From positions 1-57,232 of the forward strand of contig JANQQD010000033.1 in assembly GCA_028285185.1 (NCBI GenBank): DNA of 57,232 nt. The letters are read 5' to 3'. Under the pieces are notes generated by a model. That model saw only the letters and a list, made by a program, of their open reading frames with translations. It made no database searches and was not told the origin of the DNA. Origin of the DNA: Anaerolineae bacterium (lineage in GTDB: Bacteria > Pseudomonadota > Alphaproteobacteria > DSM-16000 > Inquilinaceae). The position numbers and the translations under genes were made by a program. This document shows, piece by piece, positions 40,749 to 47,260 of this stretch (position 1 is the stretch's first letter; each line of letters starts with the position of its first letter).

Positions 40749-41654
40749 TCATCCTCTTAGCGTTTGCATAAGCGCGCCGCCTACTTGCTCTTTGGCCAGC
40801 GCCTTCGCCTGTTCACAAAACGGTGCCGCCGGACACCAGCCGTCCAGACATCGGACGCTGTAGGCGGCCTCTTCTTCGATCTCCAATGGCGGGAGCGGCT
40901 TCTTGCGATCCACGGCCATGTCTTCCGCGCGTGCCGCCTCAGCTTCCTCGCGTGTCGCGTGCCGTGACGTCGCCTTCGTGTTGCCGGGCCGGATCAGCTT
41001 GAAACAGCCGGGCCGCTCCCACCGTTCATCCGGTGAACATTCCGGCAATTCTGTCTGCGCCTTGCCGTGGGCCATCAGGCGGCTGGTGATGTATCCCTCA
41101 GTCTGGTCGGCGGACCACATCTCGGCCGGCAGGATGGCGACGGGCAGCTGGGGATAGTCCGGCGAGTGCCGCGCCTTGGACTTCTGCCAATCGCGCAAGA
41201 GCACCACGATCTGCAGCCTGGCCACATAGTGGCCGTGTTCGCGCAGCATCAGTGCGTACATGTTCTGCTGCGGCGTCCAGTCGGCTTTCAGGCCGTCGCG
41301 GATCGCATAAGTGCTGGTGAACTTGTAATCCGACAACTCGCCTTCGTAGAGCACCAGCCGGTCGAATTGGCCGCTGATCGTCCAGCCGTGCCGGCGAATG
41401 AACAGGCGCTGTTCGGTCCATCCTGTTGTGTCGGCCCGCTCCAGGATACCGTGACCGATTTGACCGATCAGTGCATAGAGCCGTTCGGCCACATCTTCCG
41501 TGATCTCATCGGCATGGCGCATCTCAAGCTGCCGCTTGCGCGCGGGGCCGATCAGCGATGTCACGCTGATGTCCGCCGGCCCTTTGTTGTATGGGTCGTT
41601 GGCGACCGCGGCGACGATCGGCTGCGGCAGGTTATGCCGGTTGGTGAGCCTCAT
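40749..41654 (-). CDS. PD-(D/E)XK nuclease, Cas4/RecB-like
   Basis: 301 residues from ATG 41654, overlapping the upstream stop (ATGA). The nuclease core is GQFDRLVLYEGELSDYKF, giving the Asp and the DYK catalytic pair; a QNMYALML helix follows (the QxxxY motif of the RecB-Cas4 group). C-terminal Cys residues (RCLDGWC, PFC, with others upstream) suggest an iron-sulfur cluster as in Cas4 and AddB. Likely acts in phage recombination or DNA end processing. Confidence 0.8.
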   Translation of the reverse strand: MRLTNRHNLPQPIVAAVANDPYNKGPADISVTSLIGPARKRQLEMRHADEITEDVAERLYALIGQIGHGILERADTTGWTEQRLFIRRHGWTISGQFDRLVLYEGELSDYKFTSTYAIRDGLKADWTPQQNMYALMLREHGHYVARLQIVVLLRDWQKSKARHSPDYPQLPVAILPAEMWSADQTEGYITSRLMAHGKAQTELPECSPDERWERPGCFKLIRPGNTKATSRHATREEAEAARAEDMAVDRKKPLPPLEIEEEAAYSVRCLDGWCPAAPFCEQAKALAKEQVGGALMQTLRG

Positions 41655-41959
41655 GCCGCCTCGCAATCCGCCATGCTGCTGACCGACGGCGCGCCCTGAG
41701 AGGGGCGTGGCATGGTGAAGAGCCGTTCGTGCTCAGGTGCGCGCGGGTCGTCTTCGAACTGCATGTCGGCGCCCCATGCATGGGACCAGACCGGCTTGCG
41801 TTCCGGTTCCGCCCGCGGCTGGATGTCCAGCTTCTTGATGCGCCGCTTGACGGCGATGTAGCCCATGCCCAGGTCGGCGCAGATGTTCGCCATGCATTGG
41901 CCGCGGCGGACCATCCGGTACAGCGCGCGGTCTTTTTTCTCTGTCCACAGCTGGGTCAT
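41651..41959 (-). CDS. GcrA-like DNA-binding protein
   Basis: 102 residues. The N-terminal 45 form a helix-turn-helix resembling the GcrA DNA-binding domain: LWTEKKDRALYRMVRRGQC, then ICADLGMGYIAVKRRIKKL. GcrA in Alphaproteobacteria activates sigma70 promoters, often at CcrM-methylated sites. The rest is acidic and Pro-rich. Overlaps both neighbours by 4 bp. A host cell-cycle mimic or simply a phage HTH are both possible. Confidence 0.65.
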   Translation of the reverse strand: MTQLWTEKKDRALYRMVRRGQCMANICADLGMGYIAVKRRIKKLDIQPRAEPERKPVWSHAWGADMQFEDDPRAPEHERLFTMPRPSQGAPSVSSMADCEAA

Positions 41960-42417
41960 ACGATGCGCCTCCGTAGCAGCCGGCCGCGCGGACTGAGGCG
42001 CAGCGAGAACGTCCCGCGCTTGGTGACTTCCCGGAATTCGGTGGTCGGATGCGTGGCCAGAAACAGCTTGGCCTTGATGGCGTAGTCCGGTGTTGCCTTG
42101 CCCTTGAAGTCGTCCACCACGTAGCGGTTTGGACGCGCGGCCAGGTCGAAGTATCCGTAGTCGACGATCAGGCTGCAGACATACTGCCCCCCGACGCTTA
42201 GATCGAAGCGCTTCTGTCGCTCCAGGTGACTGATCTCACCCGCGGCCTGGCGCAGTTCAAGATATTGGCCATGGCGGCTTTCGCCGGCGCTGTGATAGAC
42301 CACGCCGTCGCGCTCGGTCTTGCGGTTGCCGTACTTGTTCTGCCGCTTCAGAAGGCGCTTTATCGCTGCGCTCTGCTGAGCGATCGTCGGACCAAGGCTG
42401 CATCGACTGCCCGTCAT
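41956..42417 (-). CDS. DUF1064 family putative nuclease
   Basis: 153 residues matching DUF1064: RQNKYGNRKTERDGVVYHS, GESRHGQYLELRQAAGEIS, then CSLIVDYGYFD and VVDDFKG with a late YAIKAKL. The Asp and DxK arrangement resembles PD-(D/E)XK nucleases. Frequently phage-borne, probably acting on recombination or packaging intermediates. Overlaps its neighbour by 4 bp (ATGA). Confidence 0.8.
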   Translation of the reverse strand: MTGSRCSLGPTIAQQSAAIKRLLKRQNKYGNRKTERDGVVYHSAGESRHGQYLELRQAAGEISHLERQKRFDLSVGGQYVCSLIVDYGYFDLAARPNRYVVDDFKGKATPDYAIKAKLFLATHPTTEFREVTKRGTFSLRLSPRGRLLRRRIV

Positions 42418-42620
42418 CCCACCGTCCGCCCCTGGCTATCGACGATCCGCAGCCCAGCGCCAGCATCAATTACGTAAGGCCCGCCTTCGATCGGGGCGTC
42501 GTAGATCAGCAGGTCGCGTATTCGCTGGCATCGCCGGATCAAGTCGGGCGGCCCCGGCAGCTCTTCAGCGCAGTCGGTGATGAGCGCGGTAAGGTCGGCG
42601 CGGGTGATGGGGTCAGTCAT
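42414..42620 (-). CDS. small phage protein
   Basis: 68 residues, acidic, with TRADLTALITDCAEELPGP at the N-terminus and a beta hairpin at the end (GLRIVDSQGRTVG). Overlaps its neighbours by 4 bp. Unknown function. Confidence 0.6.
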   Translation of the reverse strand: MTDPITRADLTALITDCAEELPGPPDLIRRCQRIRDLLIYDAPIEGGPYVIDAGAGLRIVDSQGRTVG

Positions 42621-42976
42621 GGGCGGCGCTCCGATGCCAGGTCGATTGCCTGTTTCAAAGCCTCAGGATCGGCGCACAGGATGCGATGCATCTTCTTCGT
42701 TGGCGGCTCGTCCCTCGTCTCCAGCAACTGCCGCAACGCGAGGCCAATCAGAATGGCGGCATTCCCATGCGCCTTGCGGATCAGCGCCGCGGGGAAGCCA
42801 TAGCTTTCCAATTCACCCTCTGGCGGAGCCTCGCCTTGCAGCTCGGCCAGCTTCCGCTTCCGCCGCAGCTCGTCGTTGCGCTTGACCCGCTCGATATCCG
42901 CCCTGGCCGTGTCAGCGATGGCGCCCGGCGGCAACCGGTGCGGGATCGTCGGATGCGTCAGTTCCGCTACTGCCAT
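42617..42976 (-). CDS. phage protein of unknown function
   Basis: 119 residues from ATG 42976, with GGAGGCGAGG upstream. Helical and charged (ARADIERVKRNDELRRKRK, then AALIRKAHGNAAILIGLAL). The start overlaps the end of the zinc-ribbon gene by 65 bp. Function unknown. Confidence 0.6.
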   Translation of the reverse strand: MAVAELTHPTIPHRLPPGAIADTARADIERVKRNDELRRKRKLAELQGEAPPEGELESYGFPAALIRKAHGNAAILIGLALRQLLETRDEPPTKKMHRILCADPEALKQAIDLASERRP

Positions 42977-43175
42977 GACCTCGCCTCCATCCCGGATGTC
43001 GCGCGTCCATGAGGGCCTCGAAACAGGCGTGATGGCGCCACTCGTTGTTCCCGTGCGCATCCAACGCAATCGTTGGCGCCCCCGTGATGTGGTCCACCGG
43101 CTGACCGCAATAGGCGCACGTCGCCCGGATCGGCTGAGCCGCCTTGCCGCGCGCCCAGGTGCGTTTGGCGCGCAT
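42912..43175 (-). CDS. zinc-finger phage protein
   Basis: 87 residues. A CAYCG pair followed by HHACFEAL (CxxC...HxxC) forms a probable zinc finger, similar to HNH-like or DksA-type mini-domains but without a full HNH motif. The C-terminal 30 residues overlap the next gene and are low complexity. Starts 3 bp after the previous stop. Confidence 0.6.
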   Translation of the reverse strand: MRAKRTWARGKAAQPIRATCAYCGQPVDHITGAPTIALDAHGNNEWRHHACFEALMDARHPGWRRGHGSSGTDASDDPAPVAAGRHR

Positions 43176-43178
43176 GCA

Positions 43179-43421
43179 TCACTCAGCCCCGCTCACGAGC
43201 CGCAGGTACTTGCGGCGGTAGCGCTTCGCTTCCTCGGTCCAGTCCGTCGCGTCCGCCTCCCGCGCCTCGACCGTCTGCAACGCTGCATCCGCTTTCCGGG
43301 TGTTCGCTTCCGCGCGCCACGTACAGATTTCCCATGCGAGCCTGGCGTGCTCCGCTTGCAGTCGCTGCCAGAGCCTGTCGTATACCCTGCAATTCAGCTT
43401 CAACGGCTTTGAGGCGGTCAT
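43179..43421 (-). CDS. coiled-coil phage protein, nested in another frame
   Basis: 80 residues, Trp/Arg/Ala/Glu-rich helix (YDRLWQRLQAEHARLAWEI, EEAKRYRRKYLRL). It lies inside the 3' half of the 162-residue frame in a different phase, and by inspection its third codon positions are the more GC-rich of the two, so this is the better-supported coding frame in the overlap. Confidence 0.6.
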   Translation of the reverse strand: MTASKPLKLNCRVYDRLWQRLQAEHARLAWEICTWRAEANTRKADAALQTVEAREADATDWTEEAKRYRRKYLRLVSGAE

Positions 43422-43671
43422 TGAGCGCCGTTTCCTCTGCTTGGGTTAATGGCGGCATCGAAATCCAATCGCTGAATGCCCGGCCCCATCTATTGCCCAT
43501 CGCAGCCAGGTGCCGCCGGGCCGGGGGATTGCCGGCCAGCCAGTATTTCGCCGTGCTTTCCGACACGTCGAAATCGTGCGCGACGTTCTTGCGGACGGGG
43601 CGCTGGTATGTGCGCCACAGCCACTGCGCGACGCGGTCTCCGATGGCCCTGTCAAGTGCGACAGCGGTCAT
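43183..43671 (-). CDS. HTH phage protein, 3' half overlapped
   Basis: 162 residues from ATG 43671 (ATGA with the previous stop). The N-terminal 60 contain an HTH-like segment (KNVAHDFDVSESTAKYWLA), as in small phage regulators or TerS-like domains. From about residue 84 on the frame overlaps the nested coiled-coil gene and ends in a Gly/Arg-rich stretch, so the natural protein may be shorter or reach the other frame by a shift. Confidence 0.5.
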   Translation of the reverse strand: MTAVALDRAIGDRVAQWLWRTYQRPVRKNVAHDFDVSESTAKYWLAGNPPARRHLAAMGNRWGRAFSDWISMPPLTQAEETALNDRLKAVEAELQGIRQALAATASGARQARMGNLYVARGSEHPESGCSVADGRGAGGGRDGLDRGSEALPPQVPAARERG

Positions 43672-44018
43672 GTTTTTTGTCCGTTTGATGCGTCGAATGG
43701 GCAAGATTTCTGACCCCTCGTTGCGTGATGCTGATCACGCACGACGGATGGAGCGTTGCTATGTGCGTTGGACGATTTGCCGGACGGGTGCGCCAACACC
43801 CGCCCTGCGGTAGCTTGGAGAACGTCTTCGAAGAGGCCCCGCATCTGGTCTGCGATTGCGGCGGGGTCCTCTCCATCCTCGATAATTTCGGCGATGACCT
43901 CGTCATCGCTCATGGACAGGATGTCGTCGACGAAGGCATCGGCGAGCCTGTCGAGGGCATCGGAAGCTGGCGCCCGATCGGCGCCGTGGTCGCGGCTGTG
44001 GTGGCGGGGCTGGGTCAT
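43668..44018 (-). CDS. acidic phage protein
   Basis: 116 residues. Residues 20-70 are well formed and acidic (DALDRLADAFVDDILSMSD, DEVIAEIIEDGEDP), a pattern seen in small alphaproteobacterial phage proteins. The tail is less regular. Starts 4 bp after the SPOUT-gene stop. Confidence 0.6.
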   Translation of the reverse strand: MTQPRHHSRDHGADRAPASDALDRLADAFVDDILSMSDDEVIAEIIEDGEDPAAIADQMRGLFEDVLQATAGRVLAHPSGKSSNAHSNAPSVVRDQHHATRGQKSCPFDASNGQKT

Positions 44019-44022
44019 GGCG

Positions 44023-44457
44023 TCACCCGCCCGCCTTGGCCGCGCGGTCGTACAGAACGATGTTCACCGCCTGAGACAGGTTCAGACACAGCGCCGTCGG
44101 AATGCTGACAACGTGCGCGCACCGCTGCAGCCATTCGCGACGCAGCGACCCGTCTTCCGGGCCAAACAGGTAGAACGCGGCTTCCGGATGCTTGAACGCT
44201 GGCAACGGTATGGCGTCGTCCACGATCTCCACGGCCACCGGCAACGCCGCGTAAGGCGCCGCTTCAAACGGATCGGCGGAATGGACCAACGGCACATGCC
44301 GATACGCTTTCGATGTGTCTTCAGCTTCCGGGCTATACCGGCGGCCAGACACCACGATCAGCGCGGCGCCGAACGCGTGGGCGGCCCGAAGACAGCCACC
44401 GATGTTGTGCCCCTTCTTGGGCCGATCCAGGCCGATCGCTGCGTATCCGCGGCGCAT
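44023..44457 (-). CDS. SPOUT (SpoU/TrmL-like) RNA methyltransferase
   Basis: 144 residues from ATG 44457 (TGATG with the previous stop). The three SpoU motifs are present: NIGGCLRAAHAFGA (motif 1), FYLFGPEDGSL (motif 2) and LCLNLSQAVNIVLYDR (motif 3, the SAM knot). This minimal single-domain form is like TrmL, which 2'-O-methylates the wobble base of tRNA-Leu; the substrate here cannot be told. A phage-encoded SPOUT enzyme is unusual and may protect or modify tRNA or rRNA during infection. Confidence 0.85.
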   Translation of the reverse strand: MRRGYAAIGLDRPKKGHNIGGCLRAAHAFGAALIVVSGRRYSPEAEDTSKAYRHVPLVHSADPFEAAPYAALPVAVEIVDDAIPLPAFKHPEAAFYLFGPEDGSLRREWLQRCAHVVSIPTALCLNLSQAVNIVLYDRAAKAGG

Positions 44458-44804
44458 CACCCCTCGCCCTCTCCATGGCCCTGCCTGCCCTCGACCGAGG
44501 GGCGGGCGGTGGCGAGCATGGCGCCCCATCGCTCCCAGAATTCGTGGATGGCGGTGACTGCAGTCTCGGACTGCCCGCGCCCGATCCAGCCTCGCAGGTT
44601 GGTAATGGTCCGATGGGCATCGGCCAGCGCCTCTTGCTCATAGGCGGGCCGGACGGCCAGGCCGGCGGCGGTGAGGGCTTCGATCGCCTTGTCAGCGCCG
44701 CTCCATGCGATACCTTCGGCAAGCTCGGTGAGCGTCGGATCGTCCGTACCGCCGTAGGTGTTAAGGAACAGCGCTTCGGCAATGATCTTGCGGGGATCAC
44801 TCAT
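44457..44804 (-). CDS. phage protein of unknown function
   Basis: 115 residues from ATG 44804 (GGGAG upstream). Helical (RKIIAEALFLNTYGGTDDP, then TITNLRGWIGRGQSETAVT). Its start codon overlaps, on the opposite strand, the start codon of the SNase gene (shared CATG at 44802-44805). The first leftward gene beyond the SNase gene. Confidence 0.6.
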   Translation of the reverse strand: MSDPRKIIAEALFLNTYGGTDDPTLTELAEGIAWSGADKAIEALTAAGLAVRPAYEQEALADAHRTITNLRGWIGRGQSETAVTAIHEFWERWGAMLATARPSVEGRQGHGEGEG

Positions 44805-45180
44805 GCTCAGACTCCCGTGCGCCCTGATCGGCGCTGCGATGGCGATCGACGGCGACACGCTGCAGATCCTGCCGGCGGATGAGGGGTGCCGGGTGCGGCT
44901 TTGGGGCGTCGACGCTGCTGAAGTATCCGAAGACGCTGGCGCAGCAGCTCGGGACGCACTGGCCACGATGCTAGTTGGCGCGACGCTGGACTGTACTGAC
45001 GTGCGCGGGCGTAGCTATGGACGTCACGTAGCGCTTTGCGTAGCGACAGGCCGCGGCGATATTGCCGCCGACCTTGTGCGCCGCGGCTTCGCCATCGACT
45101 GGCCTTTGTATTCGGGAGGCCACTACGCCCCCGCCGAGGCCGAAGCGCGCCGCGAGGGGCGCGGGATGTGGGGGGATTAG
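44803..45180 (+). CDS. staphylococcal-nuclease-like (thermonuclease) protein
   Basis: 125 residues from ATG 44803. The SNase fold residues are all visible: Asp18 (IDGDTL), Arg32, Asp37 and Glu40 (RLWGVDAAE), Arg74 (SYGR), and a final RREGRGMWG. The first 14 residues (LRLPCALIGAAMA) could be a short secretion signal, or the start may be ATG 44839. It is the only rightward gene inside the leftward early block, so it is probably an independently expressed moron. A Ca-dependent DNA/RNA nuclease, possibly exported. Confidence 0.8.
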   Translation: MLRLPCALIGAAMAIDGDTLQILPADEGCRVRLWGVDAAEVSEDAGAAARDALATMLVGATLDCTDVRGRSYGRHVALCVATGRGDIAADLVRRGFAIDWPLYSGGHYAPAEAEARREGRGMWGD

Positions 45181-45183
45181 GCA

Positions 45184-45405
45184 TCACAGCCGCTCCGCCG
45201 CCTCAACCGTCAGCTCGGGTATGTACGGCCGGTACCGGTGGATCTTGATGCAGATAATCGTGTCCCAGTGCGGGCCGCTCTCAACGACATCATGCAGATC
45301 TTCCAGCTCTTCTAGCGTGTGGAGCACGTCGATCGGCCCGGCATCCGTCCGGTACGTGATTTCGGCAGACCAGCGCAAAGTGGGCGACGCGGGGCGGGCG
45401 GTCAT
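45184..45405 (-). CDS. small early phage protein
   Basis: 73 residues from ATG 45405 (ATGA with the previous stop). Alpha/beta (LRWSAEITYRTDAGPIDVL, DTIICIKIHRYRP). Its stop lies 3 bp from the stop of the convergent SNase gene. Unknown function. Confidence 0.6.
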   Translation of the reverse strand: MTARPASPTLRWSAEITYRTDAGPIDVLHTLEELEDLHDVVESGPHWDTIICIKIHRYRPYIPELTVEAAERL

Positions 45406-45602
45406 GGCGTGCGGTACTCCCAAGTCCACCAGTCACCGCCGAACGAGCCGCAACTATGAAGCTCGCCTTTGCGCTCGACCGTTTCCAGCCACCGACAATC
45501 ATGTGAATCGCCGATCCTGACGGGATGCCATGCGAACCAGCGGTGCCACGCCTTCTTGGCAGCTTCGCGCTCTTGCCACGTGGGGCCGCAATCAAACCTC
45601 AT
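45402..45602 (-). CDS. small Trp-rich early phage protein
   Basis: 66 residues with eight tryptophans (KKAWHRWFAWHPVRIG, GGDWWTWEYR) and three Cys. Overlaps both neighbours by 4 bp. Such short Trp-rich early proteins are often host-takeover or DNA-mimic candidates, but nothing specific is shown. Confidence 0.6.
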   Translation of the reverse strand: MRFDCGPTWQEREAAKKAWHRWFAWHPVRIGDSHDCRWLETVERKGELHSCGSFGGDWWTWEYRTP

Positions 45603-45988
45603 GCCGCGGCGCCTTCGTCGGGGGTGCCTACGATGGTACCGTCTGGCGCAACGGAATTACCTAGGGTTTTAGGCGAATTGCTTTCTGTAACTTTTTTGTC
45701 GCATTCGTTAATGATTTGTTTACCATGTTGGCCTTCAATATGTGTCTTCACATTAGAAGACCGCGTATCGGAGGTGCCGCCATGGGTAGTATCACGTACG
45801 TCGATTTCCGTAGCCGACGGGTCGTAGTCGATCCCCCGCTTGCGGCACTCCTTAACAACCCGCCAATGAAGATATTCCGGAAATCGTCGAAACGTTTTCC
45901 AGTTCGAAATCGAGGTGCGGCCGACGCCAAACAGCTTCGCCGTCGCCTCCGGACCGCCAAGGGCGGTGATCACGTCGTCGATACGCAT
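45599..45988 (-). CDS. Cro/YdaS-like HTH regulator
   Basis: 129 residues. The N-terminal 55 form a Cro/YdaS-type HTH: DDVITALGGPEATAKLFGVG, then SISNWKTFRRFPEYLHWRV. The rest is polar and probably disordered. It is the first gene of the leftward operon and starts 7 bp from a promoter -10 box, so its mRNA is probably leaderless. Expected role: counteract the repressor, as Cro does. Confidence 0.78.
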   Translation of the reverse strand: MRIDDVITALGGPEATAKLFGVGRTSISNWKTFRRFPEYLHWRVVKECRKRGIDYDPSATEIDVRDTTHGGTSDTRSSNVKTHIEGQHGKQIINECDKKVTESNSPKTLGNSVAPDGTIVGTPDEGAAA

Positions 45989-45994
45989 GAGCCC

Positions 45995-46023
45995 ATAATT
46001 TCAACAGGATTGAATTTTGTCAA
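45995..46023 (-). promoter_or_regulatory. leftward early promoter (pL-like)
   Basis: Minus strand TTGACA (46018-46023) and AATTAT (45995-46000) are 17 bp apart. Transcription starting 6-7 bp further would begin at or next to the A of the Cro-like ATG (45988). Operator O1 lies in the spacer, so repressor binding would block polymerase. Confidence 0.65.
46000..46014. promoter_or_regulatory. operator O1 (TTCAAC-N4-TTGAA)
   Basis: TTCAACAGGATTGAA, a 5-bp inverted repeat TTCAA/TTGAA with C at the same place as in two more copies at 46419 and 46449. It lies between the -35 and -10 of the leftward promoter and just upstream of the -35 of the repressor's own promoter. Confidence 0.75.
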
Positions 46024-46046
46024 TTCCTTTGTAGAGGGCCTATTGG
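46017..46046 (+). promoter_or_regulatory. repressor promoter (pRM-like)
   Basis: TTGTCA (46017-46022) and TATTGG (46041-46046), 18-bp spacer, driving the repressor gene that starts at 46058, thus with a very short leader. The -35 overlaps the -35 of the divergent leftward promoter; O1 directly upstream could let bound repressor activate its own gene. Confidence 0.45.
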
Positions 46047-46057
46047 ATTCCTCGGGT

Positions 46058-46405
46058 ATGCATGACAATGGACACATGGTCGATGTGCTCCATGGCAGGG
46101 AAGACGCAGACATCGGCGCGCGGATCGAAATGAGCCGCGTGCTGCTTGGCGGCGACGCCAAGATCCCAAAAGGCACGTTCGCCAGAGCGGCGCAAATCAA
46201 TGCAAGCACGTACAGTATGTGGATTAAGGGTAATTCACGCCCCGGTCTGCCTAACGCCCTCGCGCTTACAGATGTGTACCCCATAACACTTGACTGGATT
46301 TTTAAGGGTTCCCTCGTCGGCCTTCCTGACGACTTTAGGCGTGGCGTGCTGGAACATGTCACTAAGCAAGCCGCCAAGGTGACTGCCCGTCGAGCCACTG
46401 CATAG
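46058..46405 (+). CDS. CI-like prophage repressor (HTH)
   Basis: 115 residues from ATG 46058 (ATG 46076 also possible). An HTH of the XRE/Bro-CI type spans about residues 35-75: KIPKGTFARAAQINASTYS, MWIKGNSRPGLPNALAL, then YPITLDWIFKG. No peptidase domain follows, so unlike lambda CI it would not self-cleave; induction must work otherwise. It is the only gene between the two early promoters and is flanked by the three operator copies. Confidence 0.78.
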   Translation: MHDNGHMVDVLHGREDADIGARIEMSRVLLGGDAKIPKGTFARAAQINASTYSMWIKGNSRPGLPNALALTDVYPITLDWIFKGSLVGLPDDFRRGVLEHVTKQAAKVTARRATA

Positions 46406-46418
46406 CCGATTACGATTT

Positions 46419-46433
46419 TTCAACTGGCTTGAA
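46419..46433. promoter_or_regulatory. operator O2 (TTCAAC-N4-TTGAA)
   Basis: TTCAACTGGCTTGAA, second copy of the palindrome, 8 bp upstream of the -35 box of the rightward promoter. Its centre is 30 bp (about three helical turns) from that of O3, spacing that would allow cooperative binding on one face. Confidence 0.75.
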
Positions 46434-46441
46434 TTTTCCCG

Positions 46442-46470
46442 TTGACAATTCAACGGGGTTGAAATACCGT
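46442..46470 (+). promoter_or_regulatory. rightward early promoter (pR-like)
   Basis: TTGACA (46442-46447) and a weak -10 TACCGT (46465-46470), 17 bp apart, with operator O3 in the spacer, mirroring the leftward promoter. It would drive the rightward operon ending in int. Confidence 0.6.
46449..46463. promoter_or_regulatory. operator O3 (TTCAAC-N4-TTGAA)
   Basis: TTCAACGGGGTTGAA, third copy, inside the -35/-10 spacer of the rightward promoter. Same relation to that promoter as O1 has to the leftward one. Confidence 0.75.
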
Positions 46471-46549
46471 CATCCCCATCACCGCGGCCCTGATCGCCCC
46501 TGACCAGCCGCTGCGGTGCCAGCATCCTCGGATGCGCCTCCCTGAACCT

Positions 46550-46583
46550 CCCGCCGGGGCTCCGGCCTCGGCGGGCTTTGTTG
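46550..46583 (+). terminator. leader terminator of the rightward operon
   Basis: CCCGCCG (46550-46556) pairs with CGGCGGG (46569-46575) around an inner GC-rich loop, followed by CTTTGTTGG. It lies between pR and the first gene (46596), so early rightward transcripts would stop here unless antiterminated. Confidence 0.6.
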
Positions 46584-46595
46584 GAGCGATGGGCG

Positions 46596-47054
46596 ATGAG
46601 CGGCCAGAACCTGAATTCACCTCGTCGCGTCGTGCTGCGCCGATTGGCGCCGAAGTGCGCTGAGCGTATCGCGATGCTGTCACCGAGCGCCGACATAGCG
46701 CCTAGCATGGGCTACCACCGCGGCTTGGTGATGCCGGAAGACGCGCTAGGCGTAGTCAACGTCATCGGTGTGGATGAGTGGACCGCATACGGCCGCACCA
46801 TCTACATCGAACAGGGCGTCGTCGACCCGCCCTACGCCGTCATCTACACGGCCGATGTCGTCGATCTCCCGGCGCATGTTCAGGCCGCAGTCGACGCGCT
46901 GGCGAAGGCCGAACAGCGCAGCGCCTATGCAGACGATCGCCCAAGGGATTCGCGTGCCCAGATGCGTGCGCAGGGCGCCTGGGACGCTTATGCGGTGGCC
47001 CTAGCCGCCGCCAGGGCGGAAGACGAACGACAGTCGCTGGAGACCGCGGCATGA
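46596..47054 (+). CDS. first gene of the rightward operon
   Basis: 152 residues from ATG 46596; ATG 46674 is an alternative. The middle is well formed (VVNVIGVDEWTAYGRTIYI, PPYAVIYTADVVDLPAHVQ), the C-terminal part a helix rich in Ala and Arg. No family recognised. It is in the position of lambda cII/N-type early genes but shows no HTH. Confidence 0.55.
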   Translation: MSGQNLNSPRRVVLRRLAPKCAERIAMLSPSADIAPSMGYHRGLVMPEDALGVVNVIGVDEWTAYGRTIYIEQGVVDPPYAVIYTADVVDLPAHVQAAVDALAKAEQRSAYADDRPRDSRAQMRAQGAWDAYAVALAAARAEDERQSLETAA

Positions 47055-47260
47055 GCATCTCAGTCAACTTCCACCGCCCGCGCTTCCACACCTCCGGGCT
47101 GGCTGACGGCTCGCCGTACGTGACCTTGCGCGACGACGACTGGAACACCGTCACGATCTTCGCGGACACCGCCGACGAACTCGACGCGCTTGGCGATGCG
47201 TTCAAGCAGGCCGCGGAAGCGGAGCGGCGGGCAGACGGCGAACGGAGGGCTGCGGCGTGA
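47051..47260 (+). CDS. small phage protein
   Basis: 69 residues from ATG 47051 (ATGA). Beta segment (PYVTLRDDDWNTVTIF) followed by a charged helix (FKQAAEAERRADGERR). Typical of small phage accessory proteins. Unknown function. Confidence 0.6.
   Translation: MSISVNFHRPRFHTSGLADGSPYVTLRDDDWNTVTIFADTADELDALGDAFKQAAEAERRADGERRAAA

Noticed and set aside
45716..46057. N-terminal extension of the repressor frame up to 45716
   Set aside because: It would run over the Cro-like gene, promoter and operator O1; the HTH protein is complete from 46058.
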